Positions 15,663 to 25,321 of a stretch of DNA of 64,000 nt are shown in pieces (within the stretch, counting starts at the first letter, position 1; every line of letters starts with the position of its first letter). Origin of the DNA: Arenibaculum pallidiluteum (GTDB lineage: Bacteria > Pseudomonadota > Alphaproteobacteria > Azospirillales > Azospirillaceae); NCBI RefSeq assembly GCF_017355985.1, contig NZ_JAFIQU010000010.1, forward strand, positions 1 to 64,000. The letters are read 5' to 3'. The notes beneath the pieces were generated by a model, which saw only the letters and a list, made by a program, of their open reading frames with translations, ran no database searches and had not been told where the DNA came from. Position numbers and translations under genes: made by a program.

Positions 15663-16037
15663 ATGACGCTACTGGAGCAATATATCGCCGGCTGGCGGGC
15701 GCACGACGTGGCCGCGATCCTCGCAACGCTTACCCCGGATTGCGTCGTCATCGAGAGCTTCGGACCGATCTACCGCGGGCACGATTGGGTAGCACGATGG
15801 GTCTCGACGTGGCTGGCTGAGGACGGCCACGTAATCGACTGGACAGTCCGCGATCTACGATCCTCGCCCGAGGCTGAGACCGCGGAATGGACTTTCCACT
15901 ACACGTGGCGCGGTGAGGAAAAGAGCTTTGACGGTGCAACCATTGCGAAGCTGCACGACAGCAAACTCTCGTATCTACGTGAGTATGCCACAACGGCGGT
16001 GCTCTACGATTGGCGAGGCGAGTGGCAGACATTATAA
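15663..16037 (+). CDS. SnoaL-like/NTF2-fold protein, 124 aa
   Basis: The sequence MTLLEQYIAGWRAHDVAAIL...TLTPDCVV has the standard start of SnoaL-like NTF2 folds (long helix, then the first strand), with IYRGHDWVARWVSTWL and WTFHYTWRGEEKSFDGATIAK completing the cone-shaped barrel. Such proteins are small isomerases, hydrolases or ligand binders; no specific substrate can be given. ATG 15663 is preferred; an ATG at 15621 is possible. A GGGCTGTTGAAAAA sequence upstream (about 15467) resembles an IS end, so the gene may have come with a mobile element. Confidence 0.7.
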   Translation: MTLLEQYIAGWRAHDVAAILATLTPDCVVIESFGPIYRGHDWVARWVSTWLAEDGHVIDWTVRDLRSSPEAETAEWTFHYTWRGEEKSFDGATIAKLHDSKLSYLREYATTAVLYDWRGEWQTL

Positions 16038-16202
16038 ATGGGTCATTCAGAAAGGCGCGCGGCGATGGCGCGTAGCCCAAGATCAGCCGGTGAGAATTTG
16101 GCACCCCGATGCGTGGGACACGGGACGCGCCCGCGTCGGGAGACCCATCAGGCCGGCCGCGGCCTCTGTGCCGGCGTCGCGTGATGTGTTTGGTCGGCCT
16201 GC

Positions 16203-17141
16203 TCAGGGGCCGTCGGGAAAGGCCTTCTTCGCCTCGACCAGGTAGGACAGCTCCCGGCCTGGTGCTTTCATCTCGGCTTCCGTGAGTGCGATCTCGTAGT
16301 CACAAACCTTGAACGGTATATCGGCGATGTCCTTCCACTTCAGCTTCACGACGTTCTCTGCGACCTCGAAGGGGAAGGACACGAGCGTGCGCAGCACGCC
16401 GGTACGGCACTTCATGCCATGGAGCTTCATGTGGCTCTCGTACTCGTGGAGCAGGTAGTCGATCTCATCCTCGATCTCCGCGAGGGGCAGGCTGTCCCTG
16501 ACCATCTTGTTCATCCACCGCTTCAGGCCCCAAAAGCGTGCCCTGGCTTCTTCGTCCTTGCGAAAGTCGATGATCTGCTCCCATGGGGTCAGATCAGACG
16601 GGACCGGCACCTTAGTCAGCAGGATCTCCAGGATGCGCTGGCGGCGATCCGGATCGCCGCCAGCAGTCGCTGCCGGAGCCTTGTTCAACAGGCACGTCGC
16701 GTCTATTCCCTCGTCGAGTTTGAGCACGGTCGCTGCTGCTCGGATCCCGTCCGTTACGCTCGTCCTCGGCATGAAAGGCAACAGATCCGCCACTGGTTCG
16801 GACGCTCTCACCGTCATGAGGCACAGAGTGACAGTCGCGCGCTCGACGGGGTTCCGCACCAAGTCGAGCAGGTCCTTCATTCTCCCCCATTCGTTCTCAC
16901 CGACAATGGAGGCATCTCTGATGTCTTTGATGATGTCCATCACCGGTACCGAAGCAGGGTCGGGTGCGACAAACCTCTTTCCGTAGAGGCTTCTCGCAAT
17001 TCCGCTTTCGATCAGGAATTCTTTGAGCCCCGCGACCTCCGGCGCGTCCTTCTCGGTCTGGAAGACGACGATCTCGTCGAACAGCAGGGCCTCCTGCTTG
17101 CTCGGAGGCTCCCAGCCTTTGATGGCGACGATCTTGGACAT
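16203..17141 (-). CDS. Hypothetical cytoplasmic protein, 312 aa
   Basis: ATG 17141 follows GAAGGG. The product begins MSKIVAIKGWEPPSKQEALL, then FDEIVVFQTEKDAPEVAGLK and is charged with no signal peptide or membrane segments. It is slightly lower in GC than neighbours and uses more A/T-ending codons, which suggests horizontal origin. Overall form (N-terminal FDEI segment, helical middle, acidic DEEARARFW) recalls uncharacterised proteins of defence-rich islands, but I cannot assign a domain. No partner gene is obvious. Confidence 0.7.
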   Translation of the reverse strand: MSKIVAIKGWEPPSKQEALLFDEIVVFQTEKDAPEVAGLKEFLIESGIARSLYGKRFVAPDPASVPVMDIIKDIRDASIVGENEWGRMKDLLDLVRNPVERATVTLCLMTVRASEPVADLLPFMPRTSVTDGIRAAATVLKLDEGIDATCLLNKAPAATAGGDPDRRQRILEILLTKVPVPSDLTPWEQIIDFRKDEEARARFWGLKRWMNKMVRDSLPLAEIEDEIDYLLHEYESHMKLHGMKCRTGVLRTLVSFPFEVAENVVKLKWKDIADIPFKVCDYEIALTEAEMKAPGRELSYLVEAKKAFPDGP

Positions 17142-17297
17142 CCCCACCAGCCCTTCGATCTGCTCGCTCCGAGATCGGACTCTGACGCGAGTTGACCTCC
17201 TCGATCAACGGAGATGTCCAAGAAGGATTTCCTCCTTGGACGCCGTGACAGGTCCAGGCATTCAGCGGTCTCGCGTGTCCGAAAACCCTGTCCGGAA

Positions 17298-17462
17298 ATG
17301 GCCGTCGATACCGGCCACCCAGATCCTGAGACGCAGCTCGACCTCGAGAATGCCATCCGCACCGCCCGGCCGGGGTTGATCGACTACGCGAGAGCCTGGA
17401 CGGACGATCAAACTCTCAATTTGCGGGTCGAAACCCTCAAGGCCGCCGGCGCGCTGCTTTGA
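17298..17462 (+). CDS. Possible small protein, 54 aa
   Basis: ATG 17298 gives MAVDTGHPDPETQLDLENAI... ending in VETLKAAGALL. Codon use is reasonable, and the stretch IRTARPGLIDYARAWTDDQT looks helical. The ribosome site (CCGGA) is weak. Could be the tail of a larger lost gene. Confidence 0.35.
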   Translation: MAVDTGHPDPETQLDLENAIRTARPGLIDYARAWTDDQTLNLRVETLKAAGALL

Positions 17463-17595
17463 TGGGCACCATGCGCGGATCACCAGAAACGGCAGGCAAT
17501 GTTCTCTGCACGAAATTCCCGGCCCTCGGCCGCCCCGTCCGGGGCGGCAGCGAGGCGTGTCGGAAATCAGGTGTTTTCCGCCTCCACTTGCCCCA

Positions 17596-18099
17596 TCAAG
17601 CCGGTAACACAGCGGCGGCGAGCACGGCCGCGCCGTACAGGCCGATGCCAAATGAAACGTGGGCCACAAGGCTCCGGAAACGCGAACGGTTCGGCTGCGG
17701 GGTCTTGCTCGCCGCGATCCCGGCGCCCATGCCGGGCTGAAGGATCAGGAACGGCGCTACGACGGTCGCAACACCGACGAGAAGGGCCGGGCCGGGCGTC
17801 GGATTGTGCGCCCATTGGACGCCCCACACCGTGAGCAGCACCGCCGCGAACACAATCCCGGTCGCATAATGCGCAATCCAGCCAAGCACCGCCTCTCCCC
17901 GTACAGGTGGTGCGTCGGCAATGCTCCTATGCGTGAACCGCCCACGCAAGAGATGGCCGATCCAGCGGCCGACCAGCGCGTAGTTCAACGAAGGCACCCC
18001 GAGAAGCCGCCGTTGCAGTGCGGCCCAAAGATCCATGAAGGCGGTGGCACCGCCACCGATCAGCAGCGCGGCCATGGTGAACGTCAGCACATCACTCAT
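17596..18099 (-). CDS. DUF2938 membrane protein, 167 aa
   Basis: ATG 18099 is preceded by GGAG; an upstream in-frame extension overlaps the MFS gene and reads poorly. Four hydrophobic segments are visible (LTFTMAALLIGGGATAFMDL, IAHYATGIVFAAVLLTVWG, LLVGVATVVAPFLILQPG, FGIGLYGAAVLAAAVLPA). The pattern GGGATAFMDLWA...RWIGHLLRGRFTH matches the DUF2938 family, an inner-membrane protein of unknown role often found beside redox or efflux regulators. It lies 41 bp downstream of the broken MFS gene on the same strand. Confidence 0.85.
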   Translation of the reverse strand: MSDVLTFTMAALLIGGGATAFMDLWAALQRRLLGVPSLNYALVGRWIGHLLRGRFTHRSIADAPPVRGEAVLGWIAHYATGIVFAAVLLTVWGVQWAHNPTPGPALLVGVATVVAPFLILQPGMGAGIAASKTPQPNRSRFRSLVAHVSFGIGLYGAAVLAAAVLPA

Positions 18100-18139
18100 C
18101 ACAGGTCTCCTGCAGCGTTCGCGGCGAGCCGGGGCACAG

Positions 18140-19545
18140 TCATGCCGCGCCGCGACGCCGCCCCCTGGGCGCAACCAGCAGGGCCGCCACCACAGCCATT
18201 CCGAAGAGTGCCGCCGCCGTTCCGAAGGCCCTGGCATAACCCTCGACGACGTCGGCGCGTGTGGCCGCCACGGCCATGAAGAGGGCGAACCCGACCGTTG
18301 GGCCGAGTTCCATCGCCGTATTCATCACGCCGCCCGCAAGGCCCATCTGATGATGCGCGACATTCGCCGTCGCCAAGACGGCGGCGCCCGAGAACACAAG
18401 CGCGATGCCAATGGCAAGCAGAACCTGCGCGGGGAGGAGAACCGTGAGATACGCCGTCTTGGGACCGATGTCGGCGAGCCACGCCAGAGCGGCGCCGGCG
18501 ACCAGGAGACCTGCGACAGTCGTAGCTTCCTCCCCGAATCTCCCCACGATGCGCGCCGCGAGAAGATTGCTTCCGAGCAGAGCCAATGCGAAAGGCAGGA
18601 ACGAAGCGGCGGTCTCGAAGGGTGTCCAGCCGCGCATCCGCTGTAGGTAGGTGAGAAGCACGAACTCGATCAGCAGCGATGCGGCTGCGGCGAGCAGCAT
18701 GCCGGAGACCCCGACGATGCGCCGGGGATCGAGCAGGAAAGCCGGTGGCAGTAGGGGATCGGCCGCCCTACGCTCGGCGATAATGAACATGACCAGCAAC
18801 GCGGTTCCGGCAGCGATCGGCCCCACCACCACGGGCGAGCCCCAGGTCGTGTCGTGGCTGGCGATCAGGCCGAAGCTCGCCAGCATGATCCCGCCCGTCG
18901 CGAGGATGGCCCCGAGGGGGTCGAGCCCCGGGCGGCTTGCCGCCTCACCCGGACGAGCGGAGGGCAGCAGACCGGCACTGGCCGCCAGTCCAAGTGCGGA
19001 TACCGTGATCGGCGCCGCGAACATCCAGCGCCAGCTGACGAAGCTGGCCGCCATGCCGGATGAGATGAAGCCCAGCACGGCACCCATCACAGACACGCCG
19101 CCCCAGATCGCCATGGCGCGGGCAAAGGCCGCCATGTCGGGGAACAGGCCGCGCATCTGGCCGAGTGCGGCAGGTGCAACGATCGCCCCCCCTACACCCT
19201 CCAGAAAGCGCATGGCAATCAGCATGCCGTACCCGGGCGCCAGCGCAGCCGCCAGCGACGCGGCGCCGAACAGCGCAAGGCCGAGCACGAGCATTCGCGG
19301 CGCACCGAAGCGATCCGTCAGCCGAATAGCAGCAGGCCGCTGAAAGGCAGTCCATACGCGACCTGCAGCAGCAAGACCTCGCCGGCGGAGAGCGCGAACT
19401 CCTCTGCGATCTTCGGCAGGGGAATCATGATCAGCGCGATCGTGAAGATCAAGGTCGATTGGACAGTCGCGAGGATCGCCAAGGCGCGTCCGGGATTCGA
19501 GGTCCGCTCGACGGCAGGAAATGCCGCCGCTTTCAGATTTGGCAC
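18140..19545 (-). pseudogene. MFS multidrug efflux transporter, frameshifted near 19320
   Basis: The N-terminal frame from GTG 19545 (VPNLKAAAFPAVERTS) encodes TM1-TM2 and stops at TGA right after LQVAYGLPFSGLLLFG. The following frame resumes with LTDRFGAPRMLVLGLALFG, the loop 2-3 motif of major facilitator drug pumps, and stays open to 18140 with about twelve more membrane segments. A lost short GC-rich stretch (GGC repeats) between FG and RLTDRFG would explain it. Layout resembles the 14-TM DHA2 family. The divergent MerR regulator suggests drug- or redox-induced efflux. As written, the pump should be non-functional. Confidence 0.8.
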
Positions 19546-19644
19546 GGGCGTCTCCAGAAAGCGTTCGGATGTCGTCTTCCAACCTGGCGCACCCTCCGCA
19601 CCGAGCGTTGCGCCTTGCCCAAGACTGCGACGGGAGCGATGATG

Positions 19645-19662
19645 CAAGTTCAAGTGAACTTG
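19645..19662. promoter_or_regulatory. MerR-type dyad operator
   Basis: CAAGTTCA and TGAACTTG are exact inverted repeats with a 2-bp spacer, continuing as ACTTGAGGTTAAG. It lies 10 bp before the MerR ATG and upstream of the divergent MFS gene. The CTCAAGTT...AACTTGAG form is typical of operators of redox-type MerR proteins. Confidence 0.75.
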
Positions 19663-19671
19663 AGGTTAAGC

Positions 19672-20124
19672 ATGAAGTTGATCGACATCGCAGAGGTTGC
19701 GCGGAGGTCCGGCGTTCCCGCCTCGACCTTGAGGTTCTATGACGAGAAGGGGCTGATCGTGTCGGTGGGACGGCAAGGCATGCGCCGTCTGTTCGACCCG
19801 GGCGTGATCGAGCGACTGTCTCTGATCGCGCTTGGACGGAATGCCGGGTTCTCGCTCGAGGAGATCGGCGCCATGTTCGGCCCGGACGGCGGTCCCCGGA
19901 TCGACCGCATGCAACTGGCTGCCAGGGCGGAAGAGCTTGGTCGAACCATCCGAAAACTCATCGCCCTGCGCGACGGCTTGCGACATGCGGCGGAATGCCC
20001 GGCTCCAAGCCACATGGAGTGTCCCACATTCCAGCGGATGCTCCGTCTGGCGCGCGCCGATCAGGCCCGGAAGCGCCGGCATCGACCGCAGCCGTCTGGC
20101 CCTACCCTCGCCAACTCGCGTTGA
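19672..20124 (+). CDS. MerR-family transcriptional regulator, 150 aa
   Basis: ATG 19672 follows GAGG. The winged HTH is at the N-terminus (MKLIDIAEVARRSGVPASTL, then RFYDEKGLI); the dimerisation helix follows, and the C-terminus carries two cysteines (AECPAPSHMECPTFQRML) that might serve as metal or thiol sensor. MerR proteins twist promoters with over-long spacers to activate them. The dyad at 19645-19662 fits its operator, and the divergent MFS pump is the obvious target. Confidence 0.9.
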   Translation: MKLIDIAEVARRSGVPASTLRFYDEKGLIVSVGRQGMRRLFDPGVIERLSLIALGRNAGFSLEEIGAMFGPDGGPRIDRMQLAARAEELGRTIRKLIALRDGLRHAAECPAPSHMECPTFQRMLRLARADQARKRRHRPQPSGPTLANSR

Positions 20125-20568
20125 CCGAGGGCCTGGGGCGGGGCACGGCTCGAAAAGACAGCCGGTTCGGCTTGTTCAGGCGGCCACGGAGGAGTTGGCT
20201 CGCACGGGCTTCGGGCTCTCGGGTGTATTCCGCAGAGGGGTCAAGGAGAGGGGCGAGGGCGCCGGACGTTTCGAACTGCGCTTGCCGTTCACCTGCCCGG
20301 CGGGGTCATCGGCCCCGCAAGCTGGGCGCGGCCTAGGAGGAGGCGCTGGCCTTCCTGAGGAGCGCCATGGATCCGGTCACCGCCGCGGTCCCTGCTGCCG
20401 CGATGAGCCGCCTGGATCCCCGCGTGGTTCATGGCCCCGGCGTGGCCGCCCGACCGCGGCAGGAGCCAGAGGCGCGCAGGTCCCCGCCGCAGCTTGCCTG
20501 GGGCCGTCCAGTTCTGCCTTTCGCCCGCTCCTTTCATCAACCCGCCCAGCGTCTGCGGAAGCTCCCAC
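20125..20568. other. Intergenic, no gene supported
   Basis: GC-rich 444 bp between the MerR stop and the convergent TetR stop. Open frames on both strands lack start signals and protein-like composition. No strong hairpin with T-tract found. Confidence 0.4.
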
Positions 20569-21234
20569 TTATCGCTTTTCAGATGCCTTCACCATGCTGT
20601 CCCACCCAGCCATGGCGATCTCGGCAACGGCCTGAAGTTCTGCCCTGTCGGCGCCATCACGGGCTCGGATTGCCATCCCGCTTTGCAAGGTTTGCAGAAA
20701 GCGCGCGAGCTTGGTGACATCCACGGTGTCTGGCAGTTCGCCCTCCAGAACGGCCCTCTCCAGACGCGATTTGAGCACGTGGAATGCGCCGCCACGGGTC
20801 GTCTTTATCAAGTCAGAAAGCTCAGCGTGGCCATCGCTGCCGACGGTCCCCAATGTGACCAAGCAGCCGTGAGGCAGATCGCAATCCGATCCCGTCATCG
20901 CGGCTGCCGAGTCCCAAAGATATGCGAGCATAGCCTCGCGGGCTGTGGCTGCCGCGCGAAATCTCCCCAGGACCAAATGCTCGTATGTGGTGGAGTAACA
21001 ACGAAGCGCCTCGGCATACAGCTCGTCCTTCGATCCGAAAGCGGCGTAGAGGCTCTTCGTTCCGATGCCCAACACCTGCGTCAGGTCGGCAATTGACGTC
21101 GCCTCATACCCCTTGATCCAGAACAGCCTCATGGCCCTCTTCAAGGCCGCATCGCGGTCGAACGTGCGCGGTCGCCCACGCGCGCGAGGCGCGGGCTCGA
21201 TCGCCGAAGATTGGTCCAGTTCATATTTGTGCAT
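20569..21234 (-). CDS. TetR/AcrR-family repressor, 221 aa
   Basis: N-terminal HTH GRPRTFDRDAALKRAMRLFW, then IKGYEATSIADLTQVLGIGTKSLYAAFGSKDELYAEAL, is diagnostic of TetR proteins; the C-terminal half is the ligand-binding, dimerising domain of the TetR_C type seen in YxaF/LmrA-like regulators. It is divergent from the SDR gene at 21316. A perfect palindrome lies between them, and a second partial copy overlaps its own start codon, predicting autoregulation and repression of the SDR/oxidoreductase pair. Confidence 0.93.
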   Translation of the reverse strand: MHKYELDQSSAIEPAPRARGRPRTFDRDAALKRAMRLFWIKGYEATSIADLTQVLGIGTKSLYAAFGSKDELYAEALRCYSTTYEHLVLGRFRAAATAREAMLAYLWDSAAAMTGSDCDLPHGCLVTLGTVGSDGHAELSDLIKTTRGGAFHVLKSRLERAVLEGELPDTVDVTKLARFLQTLQSGMAIRARDGADRAELQAVAEIAMAGWDSMVKASEKR

Positions 21235-21282
21235 CGATCACTGTATAAATCTCTTGACCCGGCTTTGCAACCGTCCCACCTA

Positions 21283-21304
21283 TTATGCAGTGATCACTGC
21301 ATAA
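21283..21304. promoter_or_regulatory. Perfect 22-bp palindromic TetR operator
   Basis: Half-site TTATGCAGTGA is followed directly by its exact reverse complement. A related GATCACTGTATAAA is at 21235-21249, across the TetR start codon. The main site ends 11 bp before the SDR ATG, where a bound repressor would block the promoter or the ribosome region. Confidence 0.85.
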
Positions 21305-21315
21305 AGGGATGCGCT

Positions 21316-22056
21316 ATGACGAACCTTGTTGGTAAACGCGCACTTGTAACCGGTGGCTCTCGGGGCATCGGTGCCGCCATCGCGCTCGCGCTCGCCGAGA
21401 ACGGCGCTGACGTCGCGCTGACGTTCCAAAACTCCGCCGGTCGCGCCCAGGAGGTTGTGGCTTCGATCGAACAACTGGGCCGCCGAGCGGTGGCCATTCA
21501 GGCCGACAGCGCTGATCCGGTCGCGATCAAACGGTCGGTGGATGAGGCCGCCGCTGCTCTGGGTGGCCTCGACGTCCTCGTCAACAATGCCGGCATCGCG
21601 CTTTACGACACGATCGCCGACATCAAGGCCGAGACCATCGATGCGCTGTTCGCGGTCAACGTGCGGGGGACAATCCTCACCACTCAGGCGGCGATTCCGC
21701 ATCTAAGCTGGGGTGGGCGGGTCATTACCATCGGCTCGGCGGGCGCCGAGCGAATCGTCGGCGTCACCGGCACGGTCTACTACATGACCAAGTCTGCGCT
21801 CCAGTCCTTCACACGCGGGCTCGCGCACGAGTTGGGTCCAAAGGACATCACGGCGAACTTGGTCCAACCGGGCTCGACCGACACCGAGATGAACCCGGCC
21901 GATGGCGAGGCCGGGGACTACCAACGCAGCCTTACGCCCCTGGGGCGTTTTGCGACGCCGGCGGACATCGCCGCCGCAGTTACCTTCCTCGCAAGCCCTG
22001 CGGCGAGGCAGCTCACCGGCACGATCATCACGGTCGACGGCGGGCTTCTCGCTTGA
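21316..22056 (+). CDS. SDR-family oxidoreductase (FabG-like), 246 aa
   Basis: Classical short-chain dehydrogenase. The cofactor loop is TGGSRGIGAA (residues 12-21), NNAG is present (VLVNNAGIALYD), and the catalytic Ser and Tyr-x-x-x-Lys are in ITIGSAGAE and YYMTKSAL. Arginine in the first loop suggests NADPH. AAGGG precedes ATG 21316. Its stop overlaps the TTG start of the next gene, so the two are co-translated. Under likely TetR control. The substrate is unknown. Confidence 0.93.
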   Translation: MTNLVGKRALVTGGSRGIGAAIALALAENGADVALTFQNSAGRAQEVVASIEQLGRRAVAIQADSADPVAIKRSVDEAAAALGGLDVLVNNAGIALYDTIADIKAETIDALFAVNVRGTILTTQAAIPHLSWGGRVITIGSAGAERIVGVTGTVYYMTKSALQSFTRGLAHELGPKDITANLVQPGSTDTEMNPADGEAGDYQRSLTPLGRFATPADIAAAVTFLASPAARQLTGTIITVDGGLLA

Positions 22057-23189
22057 GCTGGCTTGGCAGAAAAATCGGGGTTGGCATCGTCGGCGCGAGC
22101 GCCAACCGCGGCTGGGCCAGCGTGGCCCACATTCCGGCGATCCACGCGCTTCGTGCATTCGAGATCCGAGGTGTCAGTACGACCCGATTGGAAAGTGCCA
22201 GTGCGACCGCTGATAGGCTCGGCGTCGATCTGGCCTTTGACACGCATCAGGCGCTTGTTTCGCGACCGGAGATCGATCTGGTGGTGGTTGCAGTGAAGGT
22301 GCCGGCGCATCGCGAGATCGTCGCTGACTCGCTTGCTGCGGGAAAGATGGTCTTTTGCGAGTGGCCGTTGGGACGGAACCTGGCGGAGGCCGAGGAACTG
22401 GCGGGCCTTGCCCGGGAAAAGCAACTCAAGACGGTGATTGGATTGCAAGGCGGATTACATCCGCCGATCCGCTTCCTTCGCGACATCATTCATCAAGGCG
22501 CTATAGGCCTTCCGTTGAGCACGAGCATCCGGGCACATCCGACCGAAGACATGTGGGTGGGAAGGTACGATCCACCCTTCGAGTTCATGGCGCAGACGGA
22601 CAATGGCGCCACCCTGCTCAGCATCGCGGTCGGTCAGGCGCTCGAGCCGCTCGCACAGGTGCTTGGCGAATTCAGCAGCCTGTCCGCGGTTATCGCCAAT
22701 CAGAGAGGTGACGGCATTCGGCTTCGGGACGGACTCACGCTGCCGAAGAACGCGCCGGATGAGATTGCCATTGCTGGGCATCTTCGAGGAGGGATCGTCG
22801 CCTCTTTGCATTACAGCGCCGGGCTTCCGTCTGGCCCCCCGATGGTTTGGGAAATCCAGGGCACCGAGGGCAGCCTTCGCATCGAGGGCCCTTCCGGTTA
22901 CATCCATTTGGGCGATCTAGCGATTACGTGCCGTCGCGGACAGGCACCGGCTCAGCGCCTGACCGTCCCAGCCTCCTATGCGAAAGACGATCTTGGTCTC
23001 GGCGCAGGCGCAGCGGGCGTCGCCCGTCTTTATGCCCAGTTCGCCTCCGATCTCCAGAGTGGAACATCCATAGCTCCGGATTTCCAGACTGCACTTTCTC
23101 GACACCGAGCGCTCGATGCAATTTCGCGAGCGAGCGAAACTGGTCTCCGTCAAGATGTTATGTCTAACATCAATATTAGAACTGATTAA
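22053..23189 (+). CDS. Gfo/Idh/MocA-family oxidoreductase, 378 aa
   Basis: Rossmann NAD(P)-binding N-terminus (GVGIVGASANRGWASVAHIP; DLVVVAVKVPAHREIV; EWPLGRNLAEAEELA) and a C-terminal alpha/beta substrate domain. The usual EKP lysine motif of sugar dehydrogenases reads EWP here, so the proton relay differs; fungal-type galactose/lactose operon repressor-like members (Gal80-like) also lack it. TTG 22053 overlaps the SDR stop. May be a dehydrogenase of sugar derivatives or a non-catalytic sensor; sequence alone does not settle this. Confidence 0.88.
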   Translation: MSWLGRKIGVGIVGASANRGWASVAHIPAIHALRAFEIRGVSTTRLESASATADRLGVDLAFDTHQALVSRPEIDLVVVAVKVPAHREIVADSLAAGKMVFCEWPLGRNLAEAEELAGLAREKQLKTVIGLQGGLHPPIRFLRDIIHQGAIGLPLSTSIRAHPTEDMWVGRYDPPFEFMAQTDNGATLLSIAVGQALEPLAQVLGEFSSLSAVIANQRGDGIRLRDGLTLPKNAPDEIAIAGHLRGGIVASLHYSAGLPSGPPMVWEIQGTEGSLRIEGPSGYIHLGDLAITCRRGQAPAQRLTVPASYAKDDLGLGAGAAGVARLYAQFASDLQSGTSIAPDFQTALSRHRALDAISRASETGLRQDVMSNINIRTD

Positions 23190-24192
23190 TCGGCCGCCTC
23201 TGCCAAATGCATCTGGCCTGTAAGAATGGCCCGTCCTCGCCTACAGCCTCAAGCCGGTTTCGCCGCTGCGCCGCAGGTCCGGGTTCGCCAAATCCGGCTC
23301 GAGAGGCCAACTCGTAACGGCATAGCTGCCGCCGCGGCCACAAACCGAGGCAGGCCGCGCCCGCAGAGCCCAGACCCAGGTGTGCACGGGGATCAGGCCG
23401 TCGGAGAGCAGCCCGCTCAGCGATGCGACATAGGCGCAAGACAGAGGCTCGCGCTCGTCGGGATCCCGGCCGGTGTGTCCGAAGGCCGAGGTCAGAAGAC
23501 GGTTCAGCCATCCGAGCATTGAGGAAGCCCCCTGGTTGCGCCGTGAGCCTGCGTCGGAAGACGGGTGAGAGGGACTGCGCGGTTGGTCGCATGGTGCGGC
23601 GCCTCCGGAGTGGCATAACCCAGGCAACGCGCCTTGCGCAGGCACCACTTCAGACTGATGTGGCCGGCCGCGGCGCCGTTCCCGGCCGGCGGAAGTCAGG
23701 CCCTTGCATGTCGTAGCCGGGGAAACTGAGAACCGTGACATTGGCGGAAGCAATTTGCGGCAGGAGCATGCCGATGAGGGAGAGCACCGCGCGCCTTGCT
23801 GTCCTGCTGCCGGTCATTCCATCCGCCATGCTGCTCGCAACCGGGGACAGCTTAGACGACGGAGGTTAATCGAAAGTCGGGCCCCGGCTTCGGTGAGGGG
23901 CGGGACCTCGGCGGATTGGTACCGGGCGTGATCGCCTGAATCCGGTGACGGCCGTCCTCATGATGCTCCCAGGGGGCGCCGCTAGGTCTGTCATTTATCC
24001 AACGCCAAGACCGAACGAAAAAGAGTAATGGCATTCGTGATGCCTGACGCTGCAGGTGGTCGGCTGGGTCAATGCACCGAGGCTGTAGCCGCCGCAGTAC
24101 GGTAGGTGGTGCTCGCCTCCGTCGAATTGGATCACCGGAGCCGGTGCCGCAGCGACGCAGATTGTGGGGAGACGATTCGCCCTAGAAGCGTC
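23190..24192. other. Gene-poor stretch with one candidate small ORF
   Basis: About 1 kb between the Gfo/Idh/MocA gene and the convergent LysR gene. The minus-strand frame 23241-23519 (ATG 23519, MLGWLNRLLTSAFGHTGRDP..., 92 aa) has some protein character but weak start signals. On the plus strand a GGAG-led ATG at 23770 gives a 33-residue leader-like peptide (MPMRESTARLAVLLPVIPSA...) ending at 23871, possibly the head of a lost exported protein. Nothing else supported. Confidence 0.35.
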
Positions 24193-25122
24193 CTAACCAA
24201 GGCTGCCTGCGAAGCGCTCCGCGAGGCGCTCGCGCTTGAACGCGTCGGCGACGAAGTCGATGAAGGTGCGGGTCTTGGCCGGGAGCAGGGTACGGCTGGC
24301 ATAGTAGAGGGAGATCGAGCCCGCGTCGCTGTACCAGCGCGGGACCAAACGCACGAGGTCGCCGCGCTCGAGTTCGCGCAGCACGTCCGGAACGGCGATG
24401 AGTGCGACGCCGAGGCCGAGCAGGGCGGCTTCGCGCATTGCGGCGGGCTCGTTGACCACGATCGTCTCACGCAGGACCGCGGCCATCTCGGCTCCGGCTG
24501 CGTCGCGCATCACCCATTGCCGGATGCGGCCGGTGCGCAGCGAACGCATCGCGATGCCGTCGAGTGCCGCGAGCTCGGTGGGATCCACGGGCGGCGTACG
24601 ACCCGTCATGTAGGCGCGTGAGGCGACGGCGACGATGTGGGCGGGTGCGAGCGCACGCGAGACGACGCCCGGCGTCAGGTCGAACCCGCCACCGATCGCC
24701 GCGTCATAGCCTTCGGCCACCAGATCCACCTGCCGGTTCTCGAAATGCCATTCCGGCCTGATGCCCGGATAGCGGAGGAGAAAGCCTGGCAGCAGCGGCA
24801 TGAGATGCGTAATGCCGAAAGTCGGCGCCATGCTCACCTTGAGGATGCCGGCGGGCTCGCCTCCGTCGGTCGAAATGCCCGCGATCGCCGCCTGAAGGGC
24901 CTCGAGGTTGCCACCGATCGCCTGCAGGAAGCGCTCGCCCGCCTCGGTGAGCGTGAGCTTGCGGGTGGAGCGGTGGAACAGTCGCACGCCGATGTTCCGC
25001 TCCAGCATTGCCACGTTGCGGCTGACCGCCGCCGGCGTGAGGGCAAGCCGCCGCGCCGCCGCGGAGAAGCTGCCGCTCTCAGCGCTCCGGACGAAGGATT
25101 CCAGGTTGGCGAGCGTTTCCAC
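24193..25122 (-). CDS. LysR-family transcriptional regulator, 309 aa
   Basis: GTG 25122 gives VETLANLESFVRSAESGSFS, the standard LysR start; a TTG at 25158 is possible. The winged HTH (SAAARRLALTPAAVSRNVAM) is followed by the linker helix and the periplasmic-binding-like effector domain (ILKVSMAPTFGITHLMPLLP). It is divergent from an SDR gene 199 bp away and is its probable regulator. Effector unknown. Confidence 0.92.
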   Translation of the reverse strand: METLANLESFVRSAESGSFSAAARRLALTPAAVSRNVAMLERNIGVRLFHRSTRKLTLTEAGERFLQAIGGNLEALQAAIAGISTDGGEPAGILKVSMAPTFGITHLMPLLPGFLLRYPGIRPEWHFENRQVDLVAEGYDAAIGGGFDLTPGVVSRALAPAHIVAVASRAYMTGRTPPVDPTELAALDGIAMRSLRTGRIRQWVMRDAAGAEMAAVLRETIVVNEPAAMREAALLGLGVALIAVPDVLRELERGDLVRLVPRWYSDAGSISLYYASRTLLPAKTRTFIDFVADAFKRERLAERFAGSLG

Positions 25123-25321
25123 GTCGGCATTCTCAACGACCGCTTGAAGCGATGGCAAGCCAATACCGCCTAATCACTGGGGAATAAAGCGGTCATCTTC
25201 ACCTCGAACCCAGGTGGAGACGACCACGATGCCCGACGGTCCGAACAGACCTCCGCAGTCGTCGACGTCAAGGGCATTCGGCTGAAACTCCTCCCCCAAC
25301 CCGCACGTCAAGGAGCACGAC

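Noticed and set aside
21254-21286. Sigma-70 promoter TTGACC ... TATTAT for the SDR
   Set aside because: Spacer would be 21 bp, too long; left uncalled.
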